Positions 22,901 through 37,900 of a stretch of DNA of 64,000 bases are shown here, one piece after another. Position 1 is the first letter of the stretch. Every line of letters begins with the position of its first letter. The DNA comes from Micromussa lordhowensis (lineage: Eukaryota; Cnidaria; Anthozoa; Scleractinia; Lobophylliidae): the NCBI GenBank assembly GCA_964020085.1, contig OZ026597.1:18080109-18144108 (forward strand), given 5' to 3'. Position numbers and translations under genes: made by a program. Under the pieces are notes generated by a model. It searched no databases. It was not told the DNA's origin and worked only from the letters and a program-made list of their open reading frames with translations.

Positions 22901-25900
22901 AGTTTCGACTTCTGACTTCCGACTTCCGAGTTCGACTTCTGACTTCTGACTTCTGAGTTCCGTCCTCTGACTTTTGAGTTCCGACTTCCAATTTCCAATT
23001 TCCAACCTCAAAATTTAAAGGATCGATTTCTGACGTGTAACTTATGTGTATATTTATATTTATTATTCAACAAATTGTAACACTATCCAAATATGGTCAT
23101 GATGCTCTCGATATCTGTCATCCGTAGGTAACAGATATCCGGCGGTATACGTAGCTACGTACGTGGGAAGAAAAAGTGAAGTGAGAAAATGTCGACAGAG
23201 AGATTTAAAAATGTTAGGCTGTTTTGTTATTAATTTGTTGAATAATAAAACAATTATCCTGCTCAATCTCGCGGAATATCGTCTGATTTTAGCCGACTCG
23301 GCCTACGGCCTCATCGGCTAAGTATCAGACGATATTCCGCGCGATTTCGCAGGATAATTGTTAAATATTTCCCTGACAAAAGAGTCAAACTTAACCAAAT
23401 CAGTAACGTATAAACTCTTGTCCTTAGGCCATCATAGCTTGATTAAAAATGCATTGGAATACAATGTTAATCACAATGTCTATCTCGCTATTTGTGTTAT
23501 ATTCATAACCAAAAAACAGACTTCAGGTTTCGGGCCAAATTTTAATATTTTTACTGTTGTGTTTGGTAAGTTAGTCTTAAGCTATTATATTTAGGGTCAA
23601 ATTATTGTCTTAACCTAAACAATTCCAGGGAAAGTGGATACCAAAAATCTGAGCTTTATACCCCTAACTTTGAGCTCTTCTCCAACCCGAGCACTATTTC
23701 TGCTGCAATGTTAAGCAATATGCAGGTAAGAATTCATATTTCTTTTGGTCACATGGTGGGAATAACTCAACTCGCTACTGCTACAGTTCATTCCCATAGG
23801 GTGAATCGGGCAAAATTAATTCACAACAACACAACAATTAACTAAGTTTAAGATTATTTACTTTACAATCATATCTGTCAAAGTTCAATTTGTTTTTCGT
23901 TGTCGGCCAGAGAAAAACAGAACGCATGGGATATCATATGATACTTACAACACAAGCCAATAGACCATTATTTTTTCAGAGGAGGGGTGGAGGGGAGGGA
24001 GTTTTCTGGGGTATGAACTCTTTTCCCACCTTAAGGTTGTGCGTGATTTTTTTGGTGTGCAACTGAGCTTGTGCAAGAATTTTTTTAACATAAAAAAAAA
24101 TCAAAATAATGGTAGTAGAAGTACTTGCTCAATTTTTTCCCAGTTTTTGCTGTGCAGGAGTACTTTTTGGAAATAGGATATGTAGAATTATTGATGGTTT
24201 TCCGTGAAATTTGACCGGAACATTCACTGATAGATAGAAATAAAAGGGTGTTGGCAAATTCTTTTATTTTTTATTGAATACTTGGTGGCCACTAACAGAA
24301 CATGCAAATTTTTCGATAGTGGAACTTGACAGATCTATAATAGGATAACAAATAAATTGAAATAAAATGCTGACACCGTTTGAGAGATTGATGCTTTGTG
24401 ATTAACACTGCACAGTTATTTTGCATCAACGATCGCATTTGATACCTGTTAATTCGCCGGAATTTCAGTGGGAGGCAATAGGCAAAACATGTTTAATTTT
24501 ATCAAATTCTACAGTTTATAACTTTTCTATTTAACAATTAGATTATGAGCTATGCTTGATTGTGCAATAGAAATCAAGAGCAAATAATCTAATAATTGTT
24601 TTACTATGAATCTAGTAGTCGTTCAAACCTTTAATCTAAATTGTCTTCAAAGACACTTTGAAAACACAAAGCAGTGGCCCCTAGTGAATGCTGCTACGCT
24701 ACTAACTATCTACAACAGAATAGATAGCGAGTAGCATAGCCAATCAGAGAATGGAGCTCATGATAGAATGTTAATAGATTTATACTAATGATATATAGTT
24801 TGCGGAAGTTTCCTTAAATTTTTTTTTTCTGGAGGAGACCTACAAAGGTTTGAAGTAAATCTTCTTCTGAGTCTATAATTATTGACCGGATCAAATTTTC
24901 AGAAAAGTAACAAGATAAAGTAATGTTTTATTCAATAACTCAGCATAAAAGACTGTTAAAGTGGCACTAAACGACCAGAGAAAAGTGATTCTCAATGCTG
25001 ATTAGGCTAAATGCGACTTGCAACTCACAAAGCGAAACTTGGAATTTGGAAGTTACTCCTCAGCTTTTGTAACCAGCCACTCCTCAATTACATTGGAATC
25101 AGGATGGAACAAGAAGTTACTTTACTTTAAAGAGCTGATTTAGAAATGCATGACACTGTCAGTAATGAATCAATAAAATTCAAATTTTCATTAACTAAGT
25201 ATTTAACCTTCAAGTAATGTTTTTATTTCTTATTCTGTAATTAGAAATCATTTAATATTTTTTTTGTTAAGACCCTTCAGTGAAAGATAATGGGGCCTTT
25301 TTTAAACTTCTTTTATTTATTTCATTGCAGATTCATGAAGCTGCAAATATCATACAAAAGTTGTCCCTGATTGCTCAAGAACTGCCTTCAGAAAGGTATG
25401 AGCAATCTGTACAGAAAGTTTAGACTGAATTTCTGAATTGTTCTTTTTGAACTACATGTTAATTTTGCACAGTGAACAAAAATTACAACTAAAAAAGTCA
25501 GACTTTCTTTTGTTTTAAGATTTGGAATTGTCAAAGACAGAATAAAAGGTATGTATGTTTCTGATTTCCCATGATTGTATATATAGCCCTTCACCTTTAA
25601 CAAGAAGCCACACCCTGCATCTTAAATGCCACAACCCTTGCAGTAAGATTTGGTTTAAACATAAAAAAGTGAGCTTCCAGTTGGTTTGTCAGTGATTACT
25701 GTTCTGTGTTACCCCTAATAAATAAAGTTGTTAAAGTTATTATTAAAATGCCAGGCTAGTGGATAAGTGAATGTATTTTTTTTCATGAGGGCGTGGTAAC
25801 ATAGCCTACAATCTGATTAGTCTTTAGTGTGGTCTGGACTTTCGTATCTCAGGGTAATGTGCGTAGGATGTGGTCAACAATTATTATAAAAGTGATTTGG

Positions 25901-28900
25901 TTTTATTGAACAGACCTCCCAACCAGGAAATAAGATATATTTATTTTGCCATGCATTAATATTATGCAGAGTGCCATGATAAAGTGGAAGAGGCCCTGCT
26001 TGTAGAATTTGAAGATGCCCATCATCAGGGAAGTATTACTAGGATGAGAAGCTGTGCTGAGACTTTAGTTCCATTTAAGGTATGTGTTGTCTTGAGCTGC
26101 TTATTATAGGACTTGAGGGCACGATTATAGGCTAACATTATTATACTGAAAATAAAAAAGGTACATTGTTATACTGCTGAAGCCATGTAGGCATACAGCT
26201 TGTCTTACACACTGTTAGCTTTAGCCTGTCTGTAATTAAAATAGACAAACTGAAAAGTAGAAATGATCACATAACTGACCTCACATGAAGATGTAAAAAT
26301 TAATGTGTGAAATATTTGTTCTCAATGTTAAATTGACTGGTTCGTGCTTTGTATGCGTCTATTAAGTTACGGACACTTGGCGGGAGTTTGAACAGCTAGA
26401 GAGAAGCATAGCTTTGGAGTTGTTCAAGGCAAAGCCTGGAGCAAGTCTTGTTATTGAATACATTGTAGCTTCTTTATTTAGATTACAAATAAAGGAAAAA
26501 CAGCTTTTATTAATTCTGATGGTGAATACAAATTATCTTTCATTTATGCCTAGTACAGTCTTACATTTCAGTCATTTCTCTTGGAAGAATGACATTCAAT
26601 CACTAAATCGTAGCAAGGTGTCCTTGAATTCCAGCTATTCTTGGTCAAATTCTCTTTTCATTTGTGGGACTACACATTAATTAACTTCACTTGGTTGTAA
26701 AATCAAATGCAATGTTAACTTCATTTCCACAGGGCTACTCCCAGTGTATCGATTCTTTCATCAAACAAAGTCAACAGGTATTTACTTAGTGTTCCATTTG
26801 CTTTATTAAACCACGCAGCCGTAGGCTGGGCGGTTTCTTGCTTTGCACTCGGTTTATTTATTTATTTTTTTTTAGTCATGTCGGAGAGCAGACCCAAACT
26901 CCCACTCGCGGCCAATTGTCTTCACCAGATGATGTCATCATCAGCCAATTACAGGCCATTTCTCAGCTCTTTTCGTCATATCCCCCCTCAGGAGGGTTTT
27001 GTCAAGTTAGCGAATTAACTGTTTACACAAAAAAATGGCGGCCAAAGGGAGAAAATGTTAATTTGATCCAACTTGGGCCAAAATCCTTCGGCGATGGGCG
27101 TCAGGACATTTGCAAGGATAAAGCATCTAATTTGGGACCAGCTGCTGGCTAGTAAGGCTGAAATTATCCAGAGTTAAGCTGTATTTTCGATTTGCGTGCA
27201 AAACAGAACATTTTGTAATCTGGAATGTTTGCATTGTTTCTGTTCACTTTCAAAGGGAATATTCAATGCGCTAAAAAGGTATTACGTCTGGCCATGGAAT
27301 ACGCTGACGGTGATAAATGTAAGATCGTGTATAGTTCGCCAGAAGCAATGGTGGAATTTTCTGGGGAAAACAAGTTAAAACTTAGCCTTAGTGCTCGTCA
27401 AAAACCCATATGTAAAATATTATATTGAAAGGTCAAGGTATTTTTTCATTAGACGGAAACAAAATTCTCCGATTACAAGTCACTCTAAACTCACACTATG
27501 CAAAGAATGTAATCAGATACTCCTTTTTTCATATATTTGCTGAAGGGTAGGAGAGTCACGTTTCGCAGACAAACCGCGTTTTTCTAAAGCGCGGTTTACA
27601 ACCGCACCGCGGTTCTTGTTGCTAAGTCTTTGAGGGTGAATTTGTTTTAGTATAAATCTTTTAGTCATTCAAAGTTTTATCTTAATCCTCTTAATGGACA
27701 CTTGCTAACAACTGCACAGTGCTACATGTAGGCTACTCGCTATCTACAACTTACAGAATACATACAGATGGAATAAATTTCTTTTTAGCGCATGCAGCCA
27801 ATAAGAAATCAGTATTTGGGACAGAGTGATAGAAGATTTATAGTAATGCTCAAAAGCTTTCATTTGAATGACCTCAGACTAGTATTTTAGCCACAGACCC
27901 AAAACACTGAATTTGCAGTACCTTGTATAGAATAATGCTACTTTAAAGTATTGATAAATTTTATTTGAATGATCACAGACACATTCATGTCTTTTTGAAA
28001 ACCTTATAATTATTAATAATTGTTAGTTAGAATAATCATTTGCTGTATAAATAGTAATAAAAGTAATAATAATAAAGTATAATAATAATAAAGTATAAAT
28101 AATAAAAGTACAGCACAATAGCTTTCATTTTGATGATTGCATAATCTAAGATTTGATCCATGTGTTTTAGTACAACTCCATTTAGTTTAAAGAGCAGTTG
28201 GCAACTAAAATCTGGTGTTATTAATAAATTCATAAATAAGAATTTCTGATTAAATGTTTCTTCAAACAAAAGTGTCCATTATATAACAATAAGTGATAAG
28301 ATAACCAACGAGTGCGTAGCGCGAGTTGGTTATAATCACTTCATATCCATCAAGGGCGAATGGAAAAATTGTTTTAGTAAATTCTCAAACCGGGTTTTGC
28401 CGCTGATTTTTATTTCGGCCATTATAGAAATCTGAAGTTGAAAACTCCGAGCGGAAAATTTTTAAACTTGGCACACTACATGTATTTTCCATATGACGTA
28501 AAACTACGACTATTGGCTCATAGTTGGAGTTTATAGCCAATCAAAAAGCTAGAAATGCAATAGTCGGAGCTGAGAATTTACTAAAAAAATATAGTCTTGA
28601 GGTGATACTCTTGCACTGTAACTGTCCTACCATTCAATACCTCAAATGGGTTAGAGTTTAAAGTTATTTTAATGTTACTTACTATGTGTTTAATGTTTCA
28701 CTAGGGGCAGTTTCGTTCTGCAGATGTGTTTCAAGATGTGATACCACTTTGTGAGCGGGTTCACAGCATGGTGGACAAAGTTTTCGGTAACAATGCTGAG
28801 GTTGTAATGGGCAAGATGGTACAGAATATTCACGAGGGCATTCTAAAGGTATGAAAAACTCATGCATGGGATCCTTGGAGCTTCATAATTAGCTTATACA

Positions 28901-31900
28901 ACTGTATATACATCAGCTGTAATTGCCAGCTGGCACTTATCACCAGTTTCTGTAGCATGAAGCAACCAAGAATATTTCTACTTCCCCATGATTGGATGTT
29001 AGTCCAATGTAGGGTTATCCCTCAGCATTACATTTGCCAGTACCCATTTCTACACCTGGGTGGAGAGAGACACTGTGAGAGTCAAGTGTCTTTCCTAAGA
29101 CACAACACAATTTCCCCAGCCAGGGCTTGAATCTGGACCATTCAATCTGGAGTTGAGCGTACTAACCATGACTGGCTACTTGGCCTCCCACACAACTCTA
29201 GCAGACAGTGAGATAATTATCCTGACTACTATTATGACTCTATTGCATATAGAGAGCTAGATACATGTACAGTCGTGCACTGTTGACTAAATGTCCAAGA
29301 TTAATCTGTTCCTTTCAAAGGATACCTAACCAAAGAATGCTTTATTCATTAAATTGCAAACCAGAGCTTTTCATGTAAGTTTCTTGACCAGACTGGATTT
29401 TACAAAAACAAATTGTTTGTTACAGAAACATGTTGATTCTAAGCTCCAGAACTATGGTTCAGACAAAGAGCAATCACTGAAGAACCTACAGACATTATAT
29501 GAAAGGTAATACTCAACATAAAATTTCTCCTCACTGATTACCACACTAAGTTGCCTTTCAATATAAGCTCTGAGAATTTATTAGTACATCAAGATAATAT
29601 CTTCTAGCTGATATTTTGCTTTGGTTATCTCGTCTGGTGTGCTTGACATGTTGATAATGTTGATAATTCTTTTTATGATTTAGCTTTTGCACTGCCTTCT
29701 CAGAGTTAAATTGCAAGTCAATAAATTTTGTTAGCTATGCCAAACTTTCATACTGAGAGATATACAAACAGTTGCCACACTTGCCTTTGGAAGACTAGTT
29801 TGTAGACCATCTACATAATTATTTATGGAAACAGGAGGGTACTATTTTGCTTAATATTCTTTCCCGTATTTCTTTCTTCTTTCTGCAGGGCAAAGAAGCT
29901 TGGAGAAAAACTGTCAGCTTACAAGCTTGGATCAGATTCTAATTTTCTTGAGAGATTGAGAAAAAATTTGTTCAGTGAATATTTGTTGTCATATATCAAG
30001 TAAGTACATGTATCTACTATTAGTAATACTGTTTTTTTAAAAAGGGAATGGTTTCCATCTTTTAGCCAATCAGACAACCTTTTATATGTCAACCAGTGTG
30101 TATCAAGCACTGTTATTCCCCTGCAATGGAGTTGAGGTAAGCTATGAATCTCATGTCCGCCATCACATCAGTAAGAGCTCAAAACAATCAAATTGTTAAT
30201 TTAGTCATCTGTTTGTTTTTGTCTACCAGAACAGAGCTAGCCTTCTTATCAGAGAAATCAAGTGCTATCTTAGAGAAGTATTACAATTCTGTAAACCATC
30301 AAAAAAGAGATAGACCAACTGGAGCAGGGTATGTTTACAAGTATTCTTACTATATTGTATAACAGAATTATGTTTTGGGTGTTCACAATAGGATCTACTG
30401 TACATGTAGTTTTGTGATGGGACATCTGAGAACATTAACTCTGTAATGGATTCAGTTTGACAACCAGGAATCTGATTGAGACGGAGTAATAATAATTCAA
30501 TAATTGTCTTGTTTGCAGTCTTCTGACCCAAGAATTTACCAAAATAATTCCACTCAGGATGCAGACACATTCCTTAGACTCCAGCAGAGATACTCTGCTC
30601 TCTCAAGATGTAGCTGTCAGTCTTCTACAAGAAAACCAAATGGCTTTGAAAAGATGTGAGCTGGTAAGACGTCTAATACAGTAATAAAAGAATTGAGAAA
30701 CAACAGACCTTTTAAAGAGTTTTATTTCCACCATTCTGAGTATGGCTAATCCATGAATACAAGTGGCATAATACTAATAAGGATTTACGCTACTAGTGAC
30801 ATTTGAAAATCTCTCGTTTAGCCAAGTGCAATTTGAAATAATTTTTAAATAATTATCATGAGTAGTATCAAACTTTTGTAGCACGAGCTTTCATGCAATT
30901 ACTCAATTACTTATATGGCTGAGAAATGTATGAACATGGATGTATTAATTTGCGCTACACTGATCACTCGTCTACCGGTAATTGAATTTTGAGTGCAAAC
31001 TAAAAATTAAAAATAAATTGCCGTTCTCTGCCAATTACAATGAAGTAAATTTCTCAGCGTGTAATAAGGGCGCAGACATGGCGTGAATTGGAACTGTCTT
31101 TGCGAGAATGCGATGGCAAGTATTACTTGCATAGAAGTTAATGATTTTGGGAACATTTAGTCTGGTGCAAAAGATTCTACCAGTCAAATTTGATGGATGT
31201 TAATACCTACATGTACATACATACATCACTTTATTTACCCTCAGATTTTAGAGTAGCTTATGCAGCTAATATCTCCGAGCATTTACCCATCAGATGAAAT
31301 AGAGACCACCACACCGGGAACTACGTCCCCTACTCTTTGCGAACAGTGTGTGGGTTCTTTTACGTTCCACAGAATTAATTATGAAAAGTTGCGAGACGGG
31401 GCCTACGGTTAATGAAATATGATGGAAAGCTTGCAGTCACATGTTAGGCAGAAAGCGAGATGTGAAGTTTGGTGTAATATATCAAACACGAAAGACCGTG
31501 CTTGATCACATTTCCAAACACTGAGAAGAGAGTTGAAAATATGGCACGCAGCGGAGGATTTTTGATGAACTTCGAGGTGTTTGGAAATGTGGTCAAACAC
31601 TGTCTTGAGTGATATGCATGCATCTTCTCAATCAAAACTAAAACTAAGGAGAAAACGGAGAAATAAAATTGTAAAAATCTATGCTAATTAAGATCAGATA
31701 TCCAAATACCGTCACGGTCATGATTTCCTTTGTTTTAACATGATGAATTATTAATGGGTTTGAGAAGGTGTGGCATACAATTCGTATGAAATCTCAATCA
31801 GTGATTGATTAATTAATTGATTTAGTCCACTGACGACAAAGTGGCAAAGCCAAAAAAACTTATTGTTAGCAATTCAAGGGTTTTGAAATTTATCAAGAGA

Positions 31901-34900
31901 ATGTGTCTTGCTCTAACTGTTAACGTTTTATGAACAGTATGTACAGTAACAGTGTATAATAATGTGTATTTCCTGTAGTTGTCCACTCCGTCAGACATTG
32001 CAGCCAATGGTGTGGAAATCTATCTAAAGCTACTCTATCATCTGTGTATTGAACACATAGACTATGCCCTCAACGTGACCTTGCAAGGTATGCCAGTTAC
32101 TTGGTAATTACTCAGTTTTGTTCAGCAATGTCTTGTCCAGTTCTGGTCCTCTCTCTGTCACACAATGCTGTGTTGCGTGACAGATACAGGGCACAGAACC
32201 CCACAAGTTTTTTTCAGGGAGACTGTCACGGTGATTTTGATACATTTTTAGTGAAAATAGTACTAAACCTATGCTTCAGTATAGATCGTTTTCACTGTCA
32301 CGCAATAAAAATATAAATCGAAAACCATTCAGTGGATAAAGTGACGAAATTGTGATCTTATTGGAAATACATAAAGAAGACACTTCTCCGAGTTTTAGGT
32401 CTTTGCGTGTACCCAAACCGCAGATATTCGTCGAAATGTTTCGCAGAAATTTACAGAGCTTATTTAGTATGGAAACGCCATGTTGGTGCACATCTACGGT
32501 GCACCAACATGGCGGCCGGGAAATAGTGTAAACATTTGGAACTTACTTTGGCTATCTAGGTGACTAATAATCTGTAGTTAACAAACAAGCATTTACATAA
32601 GCACTTTTCCTAATGCTCTAACTTCTAAAAAAGTTACAAATCATGAGATAGGAATATATTTTTCAGCAAATGCGATCGCAGCTTTGTGTCACGCACCGAC
32701 ATAACTCTGAAATTCAAAATACTCTGATTTCCAAACAAAGAATGCTATTGAGGTGTAAAATTGTATATAGATATAAATATACGGTCTCTTATGCCCGATG
32801 AGGATAAAAACTTTGGTGGCTCTTTAGTTTCGGATTTTAGAAAGCAACATCACGTGAAAACAATCTATACTCTCTCGCTTCCGTAACAACAATGTGAAGA
32901 AACAAAGTTGAAAATTAAAGTTCTTTTTTTTCCATAATTTTGACATCAAAACCCGGTGCTTACATACCGATTATATCGCTCCTTCTAAAGCTTCTATATA
33001 CTAGTTTTTTTTAACCAAAGTAGACCATTAAAGATTTCTGTCAATAAAGTCTGTTCGAGGTCTTGCTTGTGATTGTTAGTGTCCCTAAAATTTGGCTAGA
33101 ACACCACCATTTTTAATTTGAATGTTGAACCACCAATTTCACTAACACTGGTGAACATCTGGCATTTCAAAGACGCCTTGTTTTGTTCATTTACTTTGTA
33201 ACAAACACTGTTTTTATTTGTTAGCATTACCGCCAGCCGAACCTAAATCTCCTCCAGAGAGCCTGTTTTTTAAAGTTTCGGAACTAGCAAATGCTATCTT
33301 TCATTTGCTGGAGAAACATTTCACGGATTGCGTCATAGGATTGGTAGCGTAAGTATCATACACAGTGCTGGACAGAAGCATATAACCCGTTATATGCTGC
33401 TGGCTAGATATAGTAGTTGGTGTTTTTTACCTGATCTGACTATTTTCTGGGTCGATCTACTACATTGTGGAACGATTTCACTTTTTGTGGAAGGCTCTGA
33501 CTAAACTGTGGACCTTATACGTTAAGTCTCAATCTTCCTTCATTTCTTGTTTTTCTTTGAGCATTGAACAAATTCTGAATTGTGACGAAATGGTATGCGA
33601 AGAAATGACTGTGGTTATTAAGTCTACTGGAGGTGGTTTTCAAGTAGTCAAATATTGTGATACCATCCCTGTCGATTAGGGATTGACTTTTGTGTTTGAA
33701 CTAGAACTTGCGTTTACACGAACATGCCAGTTGTCTTTGTTTTTCATCCACAACTTTTCTTCCTACAGATACAGATACCTGCTGCCATAAAAATAAAAGG
33801 TCAAGCCCAATAGACCAATTTCGTTATATTAAAATTCAGCCTAAAACAATAGACCTCAGTACGAGGCTCTGGGGAATAACTACAGAGTTTGTTGGGTTTA
33901 TTCCCCAGAGCCTCATGCTGAGGTCTATTGTGTTAGGCTGAATTTTAATATATCGATTAAATTGATTGGTCTATTTGACAACAGCAAAATAAAATGAGAA
34001 GTTTATGTTCTATTGGAAATATTTGTCTGTTTATTTAGAGTCACCAATTAGCACAACAGTGCTAAATACATATGACACTTAAGTAAAATTAATTTAATTT
34101 TTATTTTTTTAAAGTGGTAATGGCGATAAAACATTCGACTCTGCCTAACCTATGGAATCCCACTACGAGCATTTCATACATGTTTTACTGTTTTACTTGT
34201 AATCTCACCATGAACGTGATTTCTGTCGCAGGTCTTCACCCGTGTACGCGGACTGTGTCCGAAAAAAGAAAGAAGTGATGGGCATGATGGAAAGTAAGCT
34301 GGACTCTGGTATAGACCGGTAAGCAGTCTTGATGACAAAGAAGGTGCTATTATGATCCATGGTAAACAATTATTTTGCCAAAGGAAATTGTGTATGTCGA
34401 TAAAATTCTTGAAAAATTTCATGGCATGCGCACAGTGGGATTAAAATCAAGCAGGGTATGCTTCGACAGTCCATCGAGCGAGTTTGGTCGAGCCATGGTT
34501 CATATTTTGGCCAGATGCTGGCAAGACAAAATACCCTTGGTGAGATCAAACGAACCTGATATGCCTCCGAAGCATACTAAAAAGGCACGATTAGTGTCCA
34601 ACTTTGACCAAACATCCAGCCACATGGGATTAGCGTCTTGATATCGAACTAGATCTGGACAGTTGACAAGGCCTGTGGTTGCCTAATTGCGAGTTAGGGT
34701 GCGACAGGTACACAAAGTGGGTGCTGTTACACAAAAGATCAAGACAGTGCCTATAGTTGAAGATATTCTATATTCTCATCACCAGACTACATGATAATGT
34801 GTTTATTTTGTGAGGAGAATTTAGATACTGCTCAGTGTACTGTTCTGATTTGTGCGGATTCTCCTCTGCAGGATACTCACTTCAATGACAGGCTGGATAA

Positions 34901-37900
34901 AGAACATCATGTCAACTGAGCAGAAGAAATCAGACTTCAGACCTGAGGAACATGGAGTAGGACTCGTCGAGAGGACAATGGTAAAAGATTTATGTTGGAA
35001 CTCTACAGAAAGCATCAATAGAAACATGCTGTTCTGCCACAGCATATTTATAAGTTAGAAGATTTTGTTTTTCCCACAACATGGTGACGTTGTGCGACAG
35101 CATAGTGGCTTCGGTCTGTCATTGCAGTTATTAATTGAGTGTCGTAAAACCGAACCCAAACCAATTTCTTACCAGTTAGACTACTCAGCCAATCAAACCA
35201 TAGTAAAACTAAACCCAAAACCAATTACTTACCAGTTAGACTACTCAGCCAATCAAACCATAGTAAAACCAAAACCACACCAATTGCTTACCAGTTAGAC
35301 TACTCAGCCAATCTCAAACCACAGTAAAACCAAACCCAAACCAATTTCTTACCAGTTAGACTACTCAGCCAATCTCAAACCATAGTAAAACTAAACCCAA
35401 ACCAATTGCTTACCAGTTAGACTGCTCAGCCAATCTCAAACCATACTAAAACTAAACCCAAACCAATTGCTTACCAGTTAGACTACTTAGCCAATCCCAA
35501 TTATAAAATTATCAAATGATTTGAATCTGGGACTACCGGATTTCAGGTGCGGTGCGCCTCTCTGGCTGTAGGATTTCAATTTATATTAAATAGTAGGTTA
35601 AAGGTATGAGTAAATCGCTTTGTGTTGTTGTGTGTTTGCAGGCGTGTGCCAAGACGTGTGATTTCGTGTACTCTCAGCTGACATCTATCCAGGATTCACT
35701 GGATGGAAAGAACTTGGAATCGGTTCTGACGGAATTCGGCACGCGATTTCACCGTCAGTTGTTTGAACATCTACAGCAGTTTCAGTACACGTCAATAGGT
35801 AAACACTATTTGTTTTACGGTCTTGTCTTCTTGTTGCTTTTTTTCTATTGCTTCTGTAAAGTTTCCGGGTTGGAACCCAGCGTGTCTGCTTGTGAGGACA
35901 ACAGTCGGTGACAGAAAGTGCCGTCCGTGGCACTAAATGTAGCTATGTTCACAGGCTACTTAAGAAATACGTGTAACATGGAGGGTTTGGGGCGCAGACT
36001 CTTATATCCCTCAGGGAGGGGGAAAGGAATGACCCCCTCGATGATACTTCCCATCCCCACTCCTCACGCAGTCCACAAACAACGTGTACTTCGCGGCTGT
36101 TGTGTTAATTGTCATGTAACGCTGGTCTTCACTGGGAAGCTCCGTTGCATGACGACCCAAAAAGGGAGTAAGCAAACCACGACGGCAACAGTGACGAGAA
36201 CGTCACCAAACAGAACGTTTACCAGAACAAGAATTGACCAAATTCCCACTGAATGGGGACGCGTTGTTCAATGTCCAATCAAGCTTATCCAGTGCCGGGT
36301 TGTTCGAAAGCTGGTTTGCGCTAACCCAGGATTAAGAATTAACCAAAGTATCAATTCTTCTTGCATAAAATGTTTTTTACTTCTTATGTTTCGAGCATTT
36401 CAAGATTAATCAAGCTCAAAACTGAAGGACAAACAATATGAACAGAAAATCTCGAAAAGTAACAAAACTGAAATCAAAATTCTCGTTAATTCGATATTCG
36501 AAGGTAAAATTTTAACTCATTGTTTAATAACTTGGTCCTCGTCGCTGCCGACGTTATTACTTAAGCTTCTTAAAAAGAAAAAAGGACTAGAAAGTTCCCC
36601 TTGACCTGTTGCACGGTTTTTGTGTGTTGTAGAACTTAAGTCTGAGAATAACTAAATTCCATCAATCCACGTTATTATTTCGGTAACATATACATCGTAT
36701 TAAGAAATAAGAACGTTACTCTGGTTAAAATTGTATAAAAATATGTACAGTGTTTTCAAAAGTCCCAACGTTTCGGTTGAACCTTCAACCTTCATCAGGG
36801 GAAAGTGAAAAAATAATTAGCAAAAACCACGTTTCTTATAGTGTGCCAAATTCGGATCTATTATTAAGTTCTGTCCCCCAAGGCAAGATTTAGAATTATT
36901 CACTTTCCCCTGATGAAGGTTGAAGGTTCAACCGAAACGTTGGGACTTTTAAAAACATTGTACATATTTTTATACAATTTTAACCAGAGTAACGTTCTTA
37001 TTTCTTAATATGTTTCTATCACCTGGTTATAGGACCATTTTTAAAAATATAGATCGTTTTCACTGTCACGCAATAAAAAAAATAAATCGAAAACTATCCA
37101 GTGGAAAAAGCTAAGAAATTGTGATGTTGTAGAAGATAAAAAAACAAGTCACTTCTCCAAGTTTTAGCCCTGTGCGTTTCCCCAAACTTCAGATATTCAT
37201 CAAAATGTTTTGCAGAAATTTACAGAGCCCAATATGAAAACGCCTTGTTGGTGTACCTCCATGGTACCACCAATATGGCGGCCGGAAAATAGTGTAAACA
37301 TCTGAAACTTACTTTGGCTTTCTAGGCGACTGATTATCAGTATTGAAAAGACAAGTATTTACATAAGCACTTCTCCTAATGCTCTAGCTTCTAACAGTGC
37401 TCAAAATCATGAGATATAAGTATATATTTTTCAACAAATTTGATCGTAGCCTTGTGTCACGCACCTCCATAACCCGGAAATTCAAAATGGTCTGGTTTCC
37501 AAACGAAGCACGCTATTGAGCTACAAAGTTGTAAACAGATACAAATATGTCACCTCTTATACCTGATGAGGATGAAAACTTTGGTGGATCTTTAGTTTTA
37601 TATTTTAGAAAGTTATGACGTCACATGAAAACGATCTATTTTTTGTGCTTTTAGCTGTTTCCAAATTTGTCGTGAGAGACTTTTGAACAGTGTCGTTGCT
37701 TTTGTTCATAGGAGGAATGGTGGCCATCTGTGACATCAGTGAGTACAGAAGCTGCATTAAGGCGTTCGAGGTACCAGTTTATTTAAGATCTAACTTGTAA
37801 ATAGCCATCTGGTTAGCCTCCAACCAGTTGGGATTTTAAAACAGTTTTGAGTTCTATTTACTAATGAATATCATAGTGTAAATTAGAATGATTCTTGGTT

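Noticed and set aside
26838..27428. Several open frames in EXOC5 intron 7
   Set aside because: No matching Sec10 segment is missing between exons 7 and 8, no domain is recognised, and the frames lack paired splice sites.
35918..36409. 163-codon open frame in EXOC5 intron 17
   Set aside because: Low-complexity, no domain, and no conserved Sec10 segment is missing; lies next to repeat elements.
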